DNA of 33,336 nucleotides from SKPH01 sp051748565 (GTDB lineage: Bacteria > Bacillota > Dethiobacteria > DTU022). Below the pieces are notes generated by a model, which was given only the letters and a program-made list of their open reading frames with translations, was not told where the DNA came from and ran no database searches. The DNA is taken from NCBI GenBank assembly GCA_051748565.1, contig JBNJHN010000020.1:1-33336 (forward strand), read 5' to 3'. Positions 16,919 through 25,344 of the stretch are shown in pieces (positions within the stretch are counted from its first letter, which is position 1; each line of letters starts with the position of its first letter). A program made the translations under genes and the position numbers.

Positions 16919-17785
16919 TTACCCCTCCAATATGAGTTTATGATGTAGTGCTTTCTGCATTTCAGTTATGGGGGCTTTCTTTCCGGTAAAGAGCTCAAAA
17001 GAAAACACCGCCTGCCAGAAAAGCATATCGATTCCGTTGTACGCACTGCCTCCTGCTTCTTTAAAGGCACTCATTACAAAGGTTTTTTGGGGTTCATAGC
17101 GTAAATCAAAAAGCAGTTTACCCTGGAGAACAGTGCTGCGGCTGCCAAGGGCAGAGATAAGTTCATTTGAATCAACAGGCAGGCAATAAATATAAAGGCC
17201 GCACAGGGGCAGCAGGGACATTATACTTTCGAGAGTCAGGGAAAGCGCTGAACATTTTTTTAGTGGGGTTTCACTTCTGATCATATCAGCCAGGGCCTGC
17301 CCTTTTTCAAGGCTGCGGTTTACGATATATATTTCGCCAGTTCCAACCTGGGCGAGGGTATAAGCAATCGCCCGGGCAGCCCCGCCCGCCCCGATTAGCA
17401 TAACAGGCTGTTTCAGGTTGTATGCAGGGGCATTTTTTTTTACAGCGCTTAAGAACCCCCGGCCATCAGTTGATTCCCCTTTCAATGCTCCGTTCTCATT
17501 AACGATGGTGTTAACCGATCCAATCCGCTTCGCTTCCCCGGAAAGATAATCCAGGTAAGGAATGACCCCTTCTTTGTACGGGCTGGTAACATTTGCCCCC
17601 AATACGGAAAGTGCTTTCAGTCCCTCCACTGCCTGTCGGACATATTTATCTTCGACAGGGGCAGCCAGGTATAGGCAATTAAGTTTAAGAGCTTCGAATC
17701 CGGCATTGTGGATATAAGGTGATAAAGAGTGGTTAACCGGGTTGCCCAGGAGTAGGCACAGTTTGGTTTGCGCATTTACTTCCAC
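16919..17785 (-). CDS. aroE: Shikimate dehydrogenase
   Basis: Reduces 3-dehydroshikimate to shikimate with NADPH. The 288 residues show the substrate site NPVNHSLSPYIHN near the N terminus, catalytic Lys in NVTSPYKE, SVNTIVN, the Asp of STDGRGF and the NADP-binding GAGGAARAIAYTL. Start is a GTG at 17785; the ribosome site is poor, and no better in-frame start is visible. It is the first gene behind the promoter at 17823-17832, and its 3' end supplies the ribosome site for pilB. Confidence 0.93.
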   Translation of the reverse strand: MEVNAQTKLCLLLGNPVNHSLSPYIHNAGFEALKLNCLYLAAPVEDKYVRQAVEGLKALSVLGANVTSPYKEGVIPYLDYLSGEAKRIGSVNTIVNENGALKGESTDGRGFLSAVKKNAPAYNLKQPVMLIGAGGAARAIAYTLAQVGTGEIYIVNRSLEKGQALADMIRSETPLKKCSALSLTLESIMSLLPLCGLYIYCLPVDSNELISALGSRSTVLQGKLLFDLRYEPQKTFVMSAFKEAGGSAYNGIDMLFWQAVFSFELFTGKKAPITEMQKALHHKLILEG

Positions 17786-17822
17786 CGCCTTAACACCAGC
17801 TTTCCTTATTTAAATATTGATT

Positions 17823-17832
17823 ATTATAGCAC
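17823..17832 (-). promoter_or_regulatory. Extended -10 promoter of the aroE-pilB-aroK-aroQ unit
   Basis: On the minus strand a perfect TATAAT (17823-17828) is preceded by TGC, giving an extended -10 element. A weak -35 (TTCCGC, 17 bases away) is acceptable for this type. It lies in the divergent gap between aroE and pilD, about 40 bases upstream of aroE. I see no equally good promoter for pilD on the other strand. Confidence 0.65.
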
Positions 17833-17967
17833 AGCTTACCCTTCTGCGGAATGCTAATATACAGATTTTTCTCTAAAACTGTTTAATTAATGAAATCCCG
17901 GCAGGATTTACTCAGAATACGTCGAATAGAGAGAGATTGAAAATTAAAGGGGCGGTTAAATCTAGCG

Positions 17968-18771
17968 ATGGACTCAGTCAACCCGTTTTTTCTGGTCATT
18001 GCATTCTTGTTCGGACTCTGCTTCGGCAGTTTTCTAAACGTTATCGTATACCGCCTACCTAAGAAAGTTTCCCTGCTTCAACCACCATCCAGCTGCCCTG
18101 CATGTAAGAATGCCCTTGGCATCGTTGAACTGATCCCCCTGCTGGGATACTTCATCTTACGGGGCCGCTGTCGCCACTGCGGCATAAGAATCAGCCCCCG
18201 ATATCCCATAATTGAAATCGCTACAGGAGCTCTTTTTATGCTGGTCTTAATTAATTTTGGCCTGACTATTAACACCTTCTTTTACCTGGTTCTGCTTTTT
18301 TTACTCTTTGCCGTTACTTTGATTGATCTTGAACATCGTATCGTCCCCAATACCCTGGTGGCAGCCGGACTTTTGGCCGGGTTTCTGTTCTACATCCCTG
18401 CCATAGCCGCTATATGGTTCGACCTACCTGCCTGGCTTATCGTGGAAAGAACAGTCGTAGATGCCGCTTCCGGCTTTTTGCTTGGCGGCTCTATTATGCT
18501 CCTGATATTTTTATTCAGCCGTGGCGGTATGGGCGCCGGAGATCTTAAGTTGATGGCCATGATTGGGCTTTATGTGGGTTTGCGCGGCTCGGCAGTAATC
18601 TTATTGGTCAGTTTTTTTCTGGGGGCCCTGGTCGGCTTAGCCTCAATAATGCTTAGAAAACTGACCCGCAAAGATGCCCTGCCATTTGCCCCCTATTTAT
18701 CTATAGCCACATTGATCCAGGTTATCTGGGGTGAAGAAATATGGAGCTGGTATATTAACCTTCTTCGTTAA
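17968..18771 (+). CDS. pilD: Prepilin peptidase / N-methyltransferase
   Basis: Cuts prepilin leaders and methylates the new N terminus, in the membrane. The 267 residues include the zinc-binding double Cys pair of the methylase domain (C43, C46, C68, C71) and the two catalytic aspartates, D120 in TLIDLEHR and D192 in GMGAGDLKL, with about seven hydrophobic segments. ATG at 17968; an AGGGG lies 14 bases upstream, further than ideal. It is the first gene of the plus-strand pilus cluster and serves all prepilins here. Confidence 0.95.
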   Translation: MDSVNPFFLVIAFLFGLCFGSFLNVIVYRLPKKVSLLQPPSSCPACKNALGIVELIPLLGYFILRGRCRHCGIRISPRYPIIEIATGALFMLVLINFGLTINTFFYLVLLFLLFAVTLIDLEHRIVPNTLVAAGLLAGFLFYIPAIAAIWFDLPAWLIVERTVVDAASGFLLGGSIMLLIFLFSRGGMGAGDLKLMAMIGLYVGLRGSAVILLVSFFLGALVGLASIMLRKLTRKDALPFAPYLSIATLIQVIWGEEIWSWYINLLR

Positions 18772-18832
18772 ATTAATTTTACAAACATCGAACCAGTAGT
18801 TGCCGAACTTATACAAACAAGGAGCCGTAAAA

Positions 18833-19264
18833 ATGTTCAGAGATTTGTTCCGTCACAATCATGGCTATACTTTTATAGAACTTTTAGTTGCCATCACCAT
18901 TTTGGGAATCGTTGTTACCCCCTTCCTTGCCCTTTTTTCAGGCAGCTTTCTCTCAATAAAAAATGCCGGTAATCAATCAACTGCTATCAATCTATGCCGG
19001 GCGCAAATGGAAACAGTCAGGTCTCTTGGCTGCAGCGCAGCCCTAGACCGGTTTGCGACAGAAAACGGTTCAGGTTTCGTTGAAGACAACATCCCCGGTT
19101 TCTCCGGATTCCGCAGGGCTACTCATATTCAGTCCTTTATTTTCTCATGTGAAAATCAGCCTTCCCTGGAAGTGGAAGTTTTACTAATCGAAATATCCGT
19201 AACCTGGACCCGGCAAAATAAAGAGCACGCAATAACGCTTTCCGGCTATCTCAGCTGTCGGTGA
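18833..19264 (+). CDS. Small PilV-like minor prepilin
   Basis: A 143-residue pseudopilin: short basic leader ending in HNHG^YTFIELLVAITILGI, with Tyr in place of Phe at +1 and Glu at +5. The globular part has two Cys pairs. Start ATG at 18833, eight bases after AAGGAG. A longer in-frame reading from 18800 adds residues and lacks this site. First of three minor pilins before pilM. Confidence 0.82.
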   Translation: MFRDLFRHNHGYTFIELLVAITILGIVVTPFLALFSGSFLSIKNAGNQSTAINLCRAQMETVRSLGCSAALDRFATENGSGFVEDNIPGFSGFRRATHIQSFIFSCENQPSLEVEVLLIEISVTWTRQNKEHAITLSGYLSCR

Positions 19265-19268
19265 TTAA

Positions 19269-19745
19269 ATGAACTTTAGACCCTGTGAAAAAGGATTAAG
19301 CCTGGTTGAACTGCTGGTCACACTTGCCATAATCAGCTTTATTATAATGGCCGTTTATACTTTTTACCTGGCGGGATTAAAGGGCTGGCAGCGCAGCCTG
19401 GATCAAATCGAATCACAGCAAAGCGCAAGGATTGCCATGGATAAAATAATCCGTGAATTGCTTTATGCATATGAGTTATCCCTGCATGATAATGACCGGG
19501 AAATCAGGTTCAAAATTAAAGGAGACAGCAGGACCCTGCGGTTTCGCCGGGAGGGACAGGAACTAATATTTGATTCATACCCGACATGGCAATCCAATTA
19601 TATGCATACCAAGGTGGCCCTCGGAATAAGCAGCCTGCATTTTTCAATTGAAGAGGATAACCTGTTAACGGTAACCCTTGTCGCTATCAATGGATCAAAT
19701 CCTGTTAACTTAATATCCAGTGTCCGACCGCGCAACATTCCCTGA
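19269..19745 (+). CDS. PilW-like minor prepilin
   Basis: A 158-residue pseudopilin with the leader ending CEKG^LSLVELLVTLAIISF (Leu at +1, Glu at +5). The mature part resembles PilW/GspJ proteins (SQQSARIAMDKIIRELLYA, then a beta-rich region). ATG at 19269, four bases after the previous stop; a short GGTGAT provides the ribosome site. Confidence 0.82.
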   Translation: MNFRPCEKGLSLVELLVTLAIISFIIMAVYTFYLAGLKGWQRSLDQIESQQSARIAMDKIIRELLYAYELSLHDNDREIRFKIKGDSRTLRFRREGQELIFDSYPTWQSNYMHTKVALGISSLHFSIEEDNLLTVTLVAINGSNPVNLISSVRPRNIP

Positions 19746-19755
19746 GGTGAATAAA

Positions 19756-20169
19756 ATGTCCGATCATAAAATTTATATACATACATTAAATTCGGAAAAA
19801 GGTATGGCTTTGGTCCTGGTTTTCGTTTTTACTGCTGTTTTGATGGTATGCGGAACTACCCTCATGACTTATGCCCTGAATGAAAAACTAATCGCCAACT
19901 ACCAAAACCAGGATATCTTTAAATATTACCTGGCCGAATCGGGCGTTGAAATTGGCCTGGCTGTGCTGCAGAATGATTTTTTCTATGATTCAGAAATCAG
20001 GGGAACAAACGCTCATGGTTTCTTTATCGTAAATTTTGAAGACCTCCCGGAAAGTGAGCGGGTTATTATTTCAGAAGGATGCCTTGATGAATACTGCCAG
20101 GTATTGCGGGTTACCGTTAAAAATGATCCTGAAGGAGGCTTGATCATAACAGACTGGGTTGCACCATAA
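19756..20169 (+). CDS. PilX-like pilus assembly protein
   Basis: A 137-residue protein with an N-terminal KGMALVLVFVFTAVLMVCG segment, the less conserved type seen in PilX proteins (no Phe/Glu class III signature), followed by LAESGVEIGLAVLQ typical of that family. Start ATG at 19756 after GAGGTG; the reading frame continues upstream to a GTG without a ribosome site. Third of the small minor-pilin set; 38 bases precede the apparent pilM start. Confidence 0.75.
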   Translation: MSDHKIYIHTLNSEKGMALVLVFVFTAVLMVCGTTLMTYALNEKLIANYQNQDIFKYYLAESGVEIGLAVLQNDFFYDSEIRGTNAHGFFIVNFEDLPESERVIISEGCLDEYCQVLRVTVKNDPEGGLIITDWVAP

Positions 20170-20207
20170 GATTTGCCGCTCCAGTAAAAAAGAGAGGGTG
20201 ACATACT

Positions 20208-21314
20208 ATTAACCGAAGAAGCAGACAGACAGAAACAGCAAAAAAAGAGCATACAAAATATCGCAGCCGTTATTCATCGATTGGACTTGATCTTGGAAGC
20301 GCCCGAATCAAGATGATCCAGTTAAGAAATTCCCGGGGCAGGTTGGAGCTTTGCAGCAGGGCAATTACTCCAACACCGGTTGATACGATTGAAGAGGGTA
20401 AAATTATCAATCCCGAGCCATTAATCGGAGCGCTAAAAATGCTCCAGCAAAAATACAGTTGGCATAACAATCGAATCAATCTCTGCCTGGGCTCGCCGGT
20501 TTTCTTTATACGCCGGGTAAAGCTTCCGCCTTTGACGGATATGGAGATAACTAAGGCAATGCAGTGGGAAATTGAAAGACACTTCCCGCTGAAGGCAGGC
20601 GAGGCAGTTTTCGATTACTGCCAGCTTGAAAATAATAATCCCCATCCTTCCACCAGGGAATACCTGCTCACCGCAGCTTTTCAAGAAACCGCGGACTCTT
20701 ATGCTGACCTGGTGGAAAGTGCCGGCTTCAGATTGCAGGCTCTTGAAATACTACCATTATCCCTGCTCCGGTCTCTTCTGAACAGGAAAATTGCAAATCA
20801 AAGCCAAACTGCTAAAAAGAATGCACCCTGCAGAGTAATGCTCGATATTGGTTTCAAGGATAGCAGCATCTTAATTACCAGGGGCAGTGAATACCAGTTA
20901 TACCGGAGCCTGAAAACCGGAATCGACCACTTCTGCAGGGCTGCCATAAAAAATGGTTGCACGGATTTCCAGGTAGCACAGCGGAAGCTATATGCCAGGG
21001 GAACTCTTGGTGAGAAAGGGCTTATAAATATTGCCGATCAACTGGCTTCAAAAATAATTCAATCTTTCAATTACTGGGCAGAAGACTCTACTCCCTCCGA
21101 TTTAGAGCTGAGCAGCCTGGATATCTGCGGCGGCGGTGCCTTTATACCGGGCCTGGCTGCTTATCTTGAACAAAAAACAGCCATTAGGCCAAGCCTCTAT
21201 AATCCCCTGTCACCTTTTACAGGATCATGTTTGTCCGATCAGCCTGAAACCTACAGGGAAGAAGCTTTTTTCGCTGCCGCCCACGGATTGGCCCTGAGGG
21301 GGTGGGTTAAATAA
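20208..21314 (+). CDS. pilM: Type IV pilus assembly protein PilM, apparent ATT start
   Basis: PilM is an actin-like cytoplasmic ATPase that binds the N terminus of PilN. The phosphate-1 motif GLDLGSARIK lies just before the first ATG (20313), so that ATG cannot be the start. Reading back, the frame has no ATG, GTG, TTG or CTG before an in-frame TGA at 20199-20201. The third codon after that stop is an ATT (20208), six bases after a good GGTGA Shine-Dalgarno. That gives 368 residues and a basic N-terminal extension. Later motifs fit PilM: FFIRRVKLPPL, MLDIGFKDSSILI and DICGGGAFIPGL. The identity is secure; the exact start is inferred. It overlaps pilN by 4 bases. Confidence 0.88.
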   Translation: MNRRSRQTETAKKEHTKYRSRYSSIGLDLGSARIKMIQLRNSRGRLELCSRAITPTPVDTIEEGKIINPEPLIGALKMLQQKYSWHNNRINLCLGSPVFFIRRVKLPPLTDMEITKAMQWEIERHFPLKAGEAVFDYCQLENNNPHPSTREYLLTAAFQETADSYADLVESAGFRLQALEILPLSLLRSLLNRKIANQSQTAKKNAPCRVMLDIGFKDSSILITRGSEYQLYRSLKTGIDHFCRAAIKNGCTDFQVAQRKLYARGTLGEKGLINIADQLASKIIQSFNYWAEDSTPSDLELSSLDICGGGAFIPGLAAYLEQKTAIRPSLYNPLSPFTGSCLSDQPETYREEAFFAAAHGLALRGWVK

Positions 21315-21865
21315 GCTACGACATCGATTTACGCAGTTTCGAATACCGGGTTAAAGACAGGTTTATAAAACCGGGGACGATTAAAACTACAGCAGCCGTT
21401 CTGCTGTTTCTGACCCCCGTCTTATTCTTTTTTGGATTAAACCTTTACGCATCTTCACTGGAAAAAGAAACTATGATTCTTAATGAAAGCATTTCCAACC
21501 TGACCCGGGCTGCTGAACCTCTCAAAGCGAAAGCTGCAGAGGCAGAACAGATCATAACAAGGTCGGAACTGGAAAAAGAGCTGTCTTCACAAAAAGCACC
21601 CTGGTCCGGATACCTGCAGGAGCTTCTCGCTGCAGCAGAGCGGAACATTTTTATTACAACAATAACCTTTAATCCTGACCGGTCGTTTGAAATCAAAGGC
21701 AACAGCGGCACGCTGCAGGCAGCAGCCGACTATAAACGTAATATAGATAATCTCTCTTTCACTAAAGATGTTGAATTAACTTCAATGACGATGAATTCCA
21801 CGGGCCGCTACGATTTTCAAATCAATGCACATATTACTGCCGGAAAAGAGGTGGTTCAAGATTAG
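21311..21865 (+). CDS. pilN: PilN-like pilus inner-membrane protein, apparent ATA start
   Basis: PilN links cytoplasmic PilM to PilO. The first ATG in frame (21473) lies after the membrane helix (about 30-50, AAVLLFLTPVLFFFGL), so translation must begin upstream. The frame opens at ATA (21311) directly after an in-frame TAA and contains no ATG, GTG or TTG until 21473. The ATA lies about six bases after GAGGGGGTG at the end of pilM. The resulting 184-residue protein has a short cytoplasmic part (YDIDLRSFEYRVKDRF), one helix, a coiled-coil (about 55-85) and a ferredoxin-like fold, as expected for PilN. Confidence 0.82.
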   Translation: MSYDIDLRSFEYRVKDRFIKPGTIKTTAAVLLFLTPVLFFFGLNLYASSLEKETMILNESISNLTRAAEPLKAKAAEAEQIITRSELEKELSSQKAPWSGYLQELLAAAERNIFITTITFNPDRSFEIKGNSGTLQAAADYKRNIDNLSFTKDVELTSMTMNSTGRYDFQINAHITAGKEVVQD

Positions 21866-22424
21866 TAAACCGACAGCAAAACGAAGCAGGCGGGAATCCA
21901 CTCTTATTCTGATCCTTGCAGCGGCTGTTATGATCTTCCTGGGCTGGCATTTTACAGGTGCTGACCTTTACTCAGATATTAATGAACTGCTAATAAAACG
22001 CGAAAACCTGCGGCACGATCAATCAGCACTGCAGTCAATAGTGCAGGGAAAAGAAGAGATCGAGAAAACCTGGGCAGTATTGCAGCTGGAAAAAGATAAT
22101 TTATATACCCTTATTCCGGATCTGGATCAACTGCCGCTTGTACTGGGCAGGCTTGAATCTTTACTTAATAATCATGCCGGAGCATTACAATTAATCAAAA
22201 TAGGCGATACAAATTATAATGAAGATTATGTGACCGTGGGTTTGACCCTGCACCTGGCCGGTCAAACTGATCATCTTCAAAATCTTTTACAGCAGCTGGA
22301 GGAATTTCCTCACCTGGTGATCGCAGATCAAATCTCTTTGTTTAATTTTTCGAACACGGAATCGAAGCTGGAATTGCAGCTGAAGCTGGTATTCATCCAT
22401 CCCACCGTTCTGACATCCGGTTAG
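21861..22424 (+). CDS. pilO: PilO-like pilus inner-membrane protein, probable ATT start
   Basis: Partner of PilN in the alignment complex. From ATT at 21861 the protein has 187 residues: a basic start (KPTAKRSRRE), one membrane helix (about 15-33), a coiled-coil (about 40-80) and a globular C-terminal domain. AGAGGTGG ends about six bases before the ATT, which overlaps the pilN stop. An in-frame ATG exists 12 codons upstream (21825) but has no ribosome site and would overlap pilN by 41 bases. So the ATT is the better-supported start here, though less certain than in pilM and pilN. Confidence 0.82.
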   Translation: MSKPTAKRSRRESTLILILAAAVMIFLGWHFTGADLYSDINELLIKRENLRHDQSALQSIVQGKEEIEKTWAVLQLEKDNLYTLIPDLDQLPLVLGRLESLLNNHAGALQLIKIGDTNYNEDYVTVGLTLHLAGQTDHLQNLLQQLEEFPHLVIADQISLFNFSNTESKLELQLKLVFIHPTVLTSG

Positions 22425-22484
22425 TGCTGGTAATTACGGAACAGCATCAAATATTTTAATTTTCCTTTACCGGAGGTACCGATT

Positions 22485-23699
22485 ATGGCTCAGCAGTACC
22501 GTTTTAAAGCAACAGACTGGCAGGGCAATAAATCAAGAGGCCGTCTCACGGCTCTAAACAAAGCCGAGGCCTTAGAACAGCTGCGATCCCGACACCTGGT
22601 ACCTATTGACCTAACTGAACATCGATTCCCCAATTTATTAAAACCCTTACATAAAATTGGCCTGCGGCAGTACAACAGCAGGGATTTGATGATTTTCTGC
22701 CGGCAGCTTTCTACAATGCTCACCGCAGGTATAGCAGTTTTACGTGCTTTGCACATTCTCTCCGGTCAGATGGAAAAACGAATTTTTCAGGAAAAATTGC
22801 GATCTGCATCTTTTTCCCTGGAGCAGGGCAGCGGATTGGCAGAGGCATTACGGCGGGAGAAGGATTTCTTTCCTCCCCTGCTGGTAAACATGGTTGAAGC
22901 CGGCGAAGAAAGCGGCAATCTTGAAGCAGTTATGGAAAGGATGGCTGATCATTACGAAAACCAGCATGATCTGGAAGAAAAGATTCGTTCTGCGACAGCC
23001 TACCCCATTTTTATTACCGCAGTTGCCTGCATTGTAGTCCTGGTAATGATTGTATTTGTTTTGCCCCAGTTTGCCGCTATTTTTAACTCCATGGGCCTGG
23101 AAATGCCCCTGCCCAGCAGACTGTTATTAAATCTCGGTGAATTTGCCGCAGGCAACTGGTATATTATTCTGGCGCTGCTTCTTATTATCGTCGTTAACCT
23201 GGCCTGGTACGCCAAAACAGTAAAGGGCAGGCTCAAAATCGATCGCCTACGCCTGCGCCTGCCTCTCTATGGAAAGATCTACAGCCAAACTATTGCCGCC
23301 CGTTTTTCCCGCACGCTTTCAACGCTCCTCGCAAGTGGTGTAACGCTGCATAGTGCCCTGGTTCTGATTGACAAAATTATTGATAACCGGGTTCTGTCTC
23401 GTTCAATTAACGATCTAAGCGGCGGCCTGAGCCGTGGGGAAAGTATGGCTGTAACGATGGGTGCCGATAAAAACTTTCCACCACTGCTGGCAGAAATGGT
23501 GCGTGTCGGAGAAGAAACCGGGTCCCTTGATGAAACCCTTAACAGTACTGCCGCTTTCTATGAAAAAGAAGTGGCTTACGTTGTTGAAAGGCTCAGTACG
23601 ATATTAGAACCGGTCCTTCTATTGGCAGTCGGCCTTTTCATCGGTCTTCTGGTCTTTTCCATCCTCTCTCCCATGTACCAGGTTTTCCAAATGATTTGA
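22485..23699 (+). CDS. pilC: Type IV pilus platform protein PilC
   Basis: Polytopic inner-membrane platform that PilB turns to assemble the pilus. Its 404 residues carry two GspF domains (about 70-195 and 270-395), each with FCRQLSTMLTAGI or FSRTLSTLLASGV at its start and a membrane helix pair (about 170-192, 222-242) plus a C-terminal helix. ATG at 22485 after GGAGG. In many relatives pilT lies between pilB and pilC, but here neither neighbour is pilT. Confidence 0.95.
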   Translation: MAQQYRFKATDWQGNKSRGRLTALNKAEALEQLRSRHLVPIDLTEHRFPNLLKPLHKIGLRQYNSRDLMIFCRQLSTMLTAGIAVLRALHILSGQMEKRIFQEKLRSASFSLEQGSGLAEALRREKDFFPPLLVNMVEAGEESGNLEAVMERMADHYENQHDLEEKIRSATAYPIFITAVACIVVLVMIVFVLPQFAAIFNSMGLEMPLPSRLLLNLGEFAAGNWYIILALLLIIVVNLAWYAKTVKGRLKIDRLRLRLPLYGKIYSQTIAARFSRTLSTLLASGVTLHSALVLIDKIIDNRVLSRSINDLSGGLSRGESMAVTMGADKNFPPLLAEMVRVGEETGSLDETLNSTAAFYEKEVAYVVERLSTILEPVLLLAVGLFIGLLVFSILSPMYQVFQMI

Positions 23700-23821
23700 C
23701 TTTTTAAATTATTTTTAAATGCAGGGGATTTCAGACAGATGACGAAAATATAATTATACGTCCGGAGTCTTTTATCTCAAAACCAGATGAATTCCGGCAA
23801 AACGATACTTGAGGTATCTAT

Positions 23822-25327
23822 ATGATGGATTCCATTCAACCGGGCATGCATAATGATTTTAATGAGCATCAGCATTTTTTTCAAAGCGTAATTAATTTCC
23901 TCCCTGATCCTGTCTTTGCCATAGATACTGAAGGGAAAGTAATCCTCTGGAATGAAGCGATTGAGAATCTTACCGGCAAGACAGCAGCTGAAATGCTTGG
24001 AAAAGCAAACTATGAACATTCTTACTGGCTGAATGGCGAGCGCAAGCCTTCCCTCATCGACCTGGCAATAGATCATAGCCTGCCCCCGGAGGAAGCTACC
24101 GGTGCAAATGAGTTTCCCATTCAAAGGGATGAAAACAATTGTATCTACGGTGAAACCATGTGCGTAAATAGTGAGGGGGATAATATCTACTTCCAGGTTA
24201 AAGCATCACCCCTCTACAACTCAAAGGGTTCCCTTCTGGGTGCTATTTCATACCTGAAAGACTTCACAAAAGCTAAAGACATTGAAACTAAAATCCATCA
24301 ATTGAGCTTTCATGATTTCTTAACCGGCTTATACAACCGCGCCTTCATCGATGAAGAATTAAAAAACCTTGACAGCGAAGAAGAACTACCTTTAAGTGTG
24401 ATAAGGGCTGAAATTAACGGGCTCAAACTGGTTAACGACACCTTTGGTTACCAGCAGGGCGATAACTTAATTGTTAAGGGTGCTTCTATTATAAAAGATG
24501 CCTGCATTGATGATGCGACCATCTGCCGCTGGAACGGAAGCGGCTTCACCATAGTTTTACCAAAAACAGACTATCAAACCAGTCTGGCTCTCTGCCATAA
24601 AATAGAAAGTTCCTGTAAACAGTGTACAGGAACAGCTGTACCCTTAAGTATATCTTTCGGCACTGCAACTAAAGTTGATGTCGCAGAAGATATTAACAGA
24701 ATTATCGGCGATGCGGAAAAAATGATGCTGCGCAGTAAAGTGGTTGTCTCCAGGGATATGCGGGGCACAATTATCTCTTCTCTGCAAAAACTGCTTGAAG
24801 AAAAAACGGAAGAAACCGTGGAACATGCTGTCCGCATCAATAATTATGCAACGGAAATGGGCAGGATTATCGGGCTCACATCAACCGAACTGCATGAACT
24901 TACCCTCCTGGCTGCTCTTCATGACCTGGGTAAAATAGCCATTCCCGACAGCATAATATTGAAAGCCGATAAATTAACCCCGGAAGAATGGGAAATAATG
25001 AAAAAACACTCGGAAATAGGCTATACTATCACCCAATCGATTCCGGAGCTCTCCCACATCTCGCAGAAAATCCTTCACCACCATGAGTGGTGGAATGGGC
25101 AGGGTTATCCTGACGGACTTGCCGGAGAGGAAATCCCGCTCCTATCCCGGATTATTGCTGTAGTGGATGCCTATGATGTCATGATTAGCGGCCGTTCCTA
25201 CAAGAAATCTTTCTCACCCTCAAAAGCACTTGCGGAATTAAAGAAATTCTCAGGAACCCACTTTGAACCACATCTTGTAAATATTTTCATCGACATCATG
25301 CAGAATAAAAGCACAGGGCTTAAATAA
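23822..25327 (+). CDS. PAS / degenerate GGDEF / HD-GYP cyclic-di-GMP phosphodiesterase
   Basis: A 501-residue cytoplasmic signalling protein. A PAS domain (about 20-145: FLPDPVFAIDTEGKVILWNEA) is followed by a GGDEF-like domain (about 160-300) whose signature is NGSGF at 238-242, so it should not make cyclic-di-GMP. The HD-GYP domain (about 325-490) keeps HDLGKIAIPD (H367, D368), the HHE triad near 420 and GQGYP ending at 430, so hydrolysis is likely. ATG at 23822 after GAGGT. It follows pilC by 122 bases with only a doubtful promoter (TATAAT at 23749-23754, no clear -35). It probably sets cyclic-di-GMP for the riboswitches and PilB. Confidence 0.9.
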   Translation: MMDSIQPGMHNDFNEHQHFFQSVINFLPDPVFAIDTEGKVILWNEAIENLTGKTAAEMLGKANYEHSYWLNGERKPSLIDLAIDHSLPPEEATGANEFPIQRDENNCIYGETMCVNSEGDNIYFQVKASPLYNSKGSLLGAISYLKDFTKAKDIETKIHQLSFHDFLTGLYNRAFIDEELKNLDSEEELPLSVIRAEINGLKLVNDTFGYQQGDNLIVKGASIIKDACIDDATICRWNGSGFTIVLPKTDYQTSLALCHKIESSCKQCTGTAVPLSISFGTATKVDVAEDINRIIGDAEKMMLRSKVVVSRDMRGTIISSLQKLLEEKTEETVEHAVRINNYATEMGRIIGLTSTELHELTLLAALHDLGKIAIPDSIILKADKLTPEEWEIMKKHSEIGYTITQSIPELSHISQKILHHHEWWNGQGYPDGLAGEEIPLLSRIIAVVDAYDVMISGRSYKKSFSPSKALAELKKFSGTHFEPHLVNIFIDIMQNKSTGLK

Positions 25328-25344
25328 TTTTTTACAACCCGATC

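Noticed and set aside
21825..21860. ATG at 21825 as the pilO start
   Set aside because: No Shine-Dalgarno precedes it and it would overlap pilN by 41 bases; the ATT at 21861 has a well-spaced AGAGGTGG. It remains a possible alternative.
23749..23754. TATAAT upstream of the HD-GYP gene as a promoter
   Set aside because: No acceptable -35 element lies 16-18 bases away and the area is AT-rich, so a chance match is likely.
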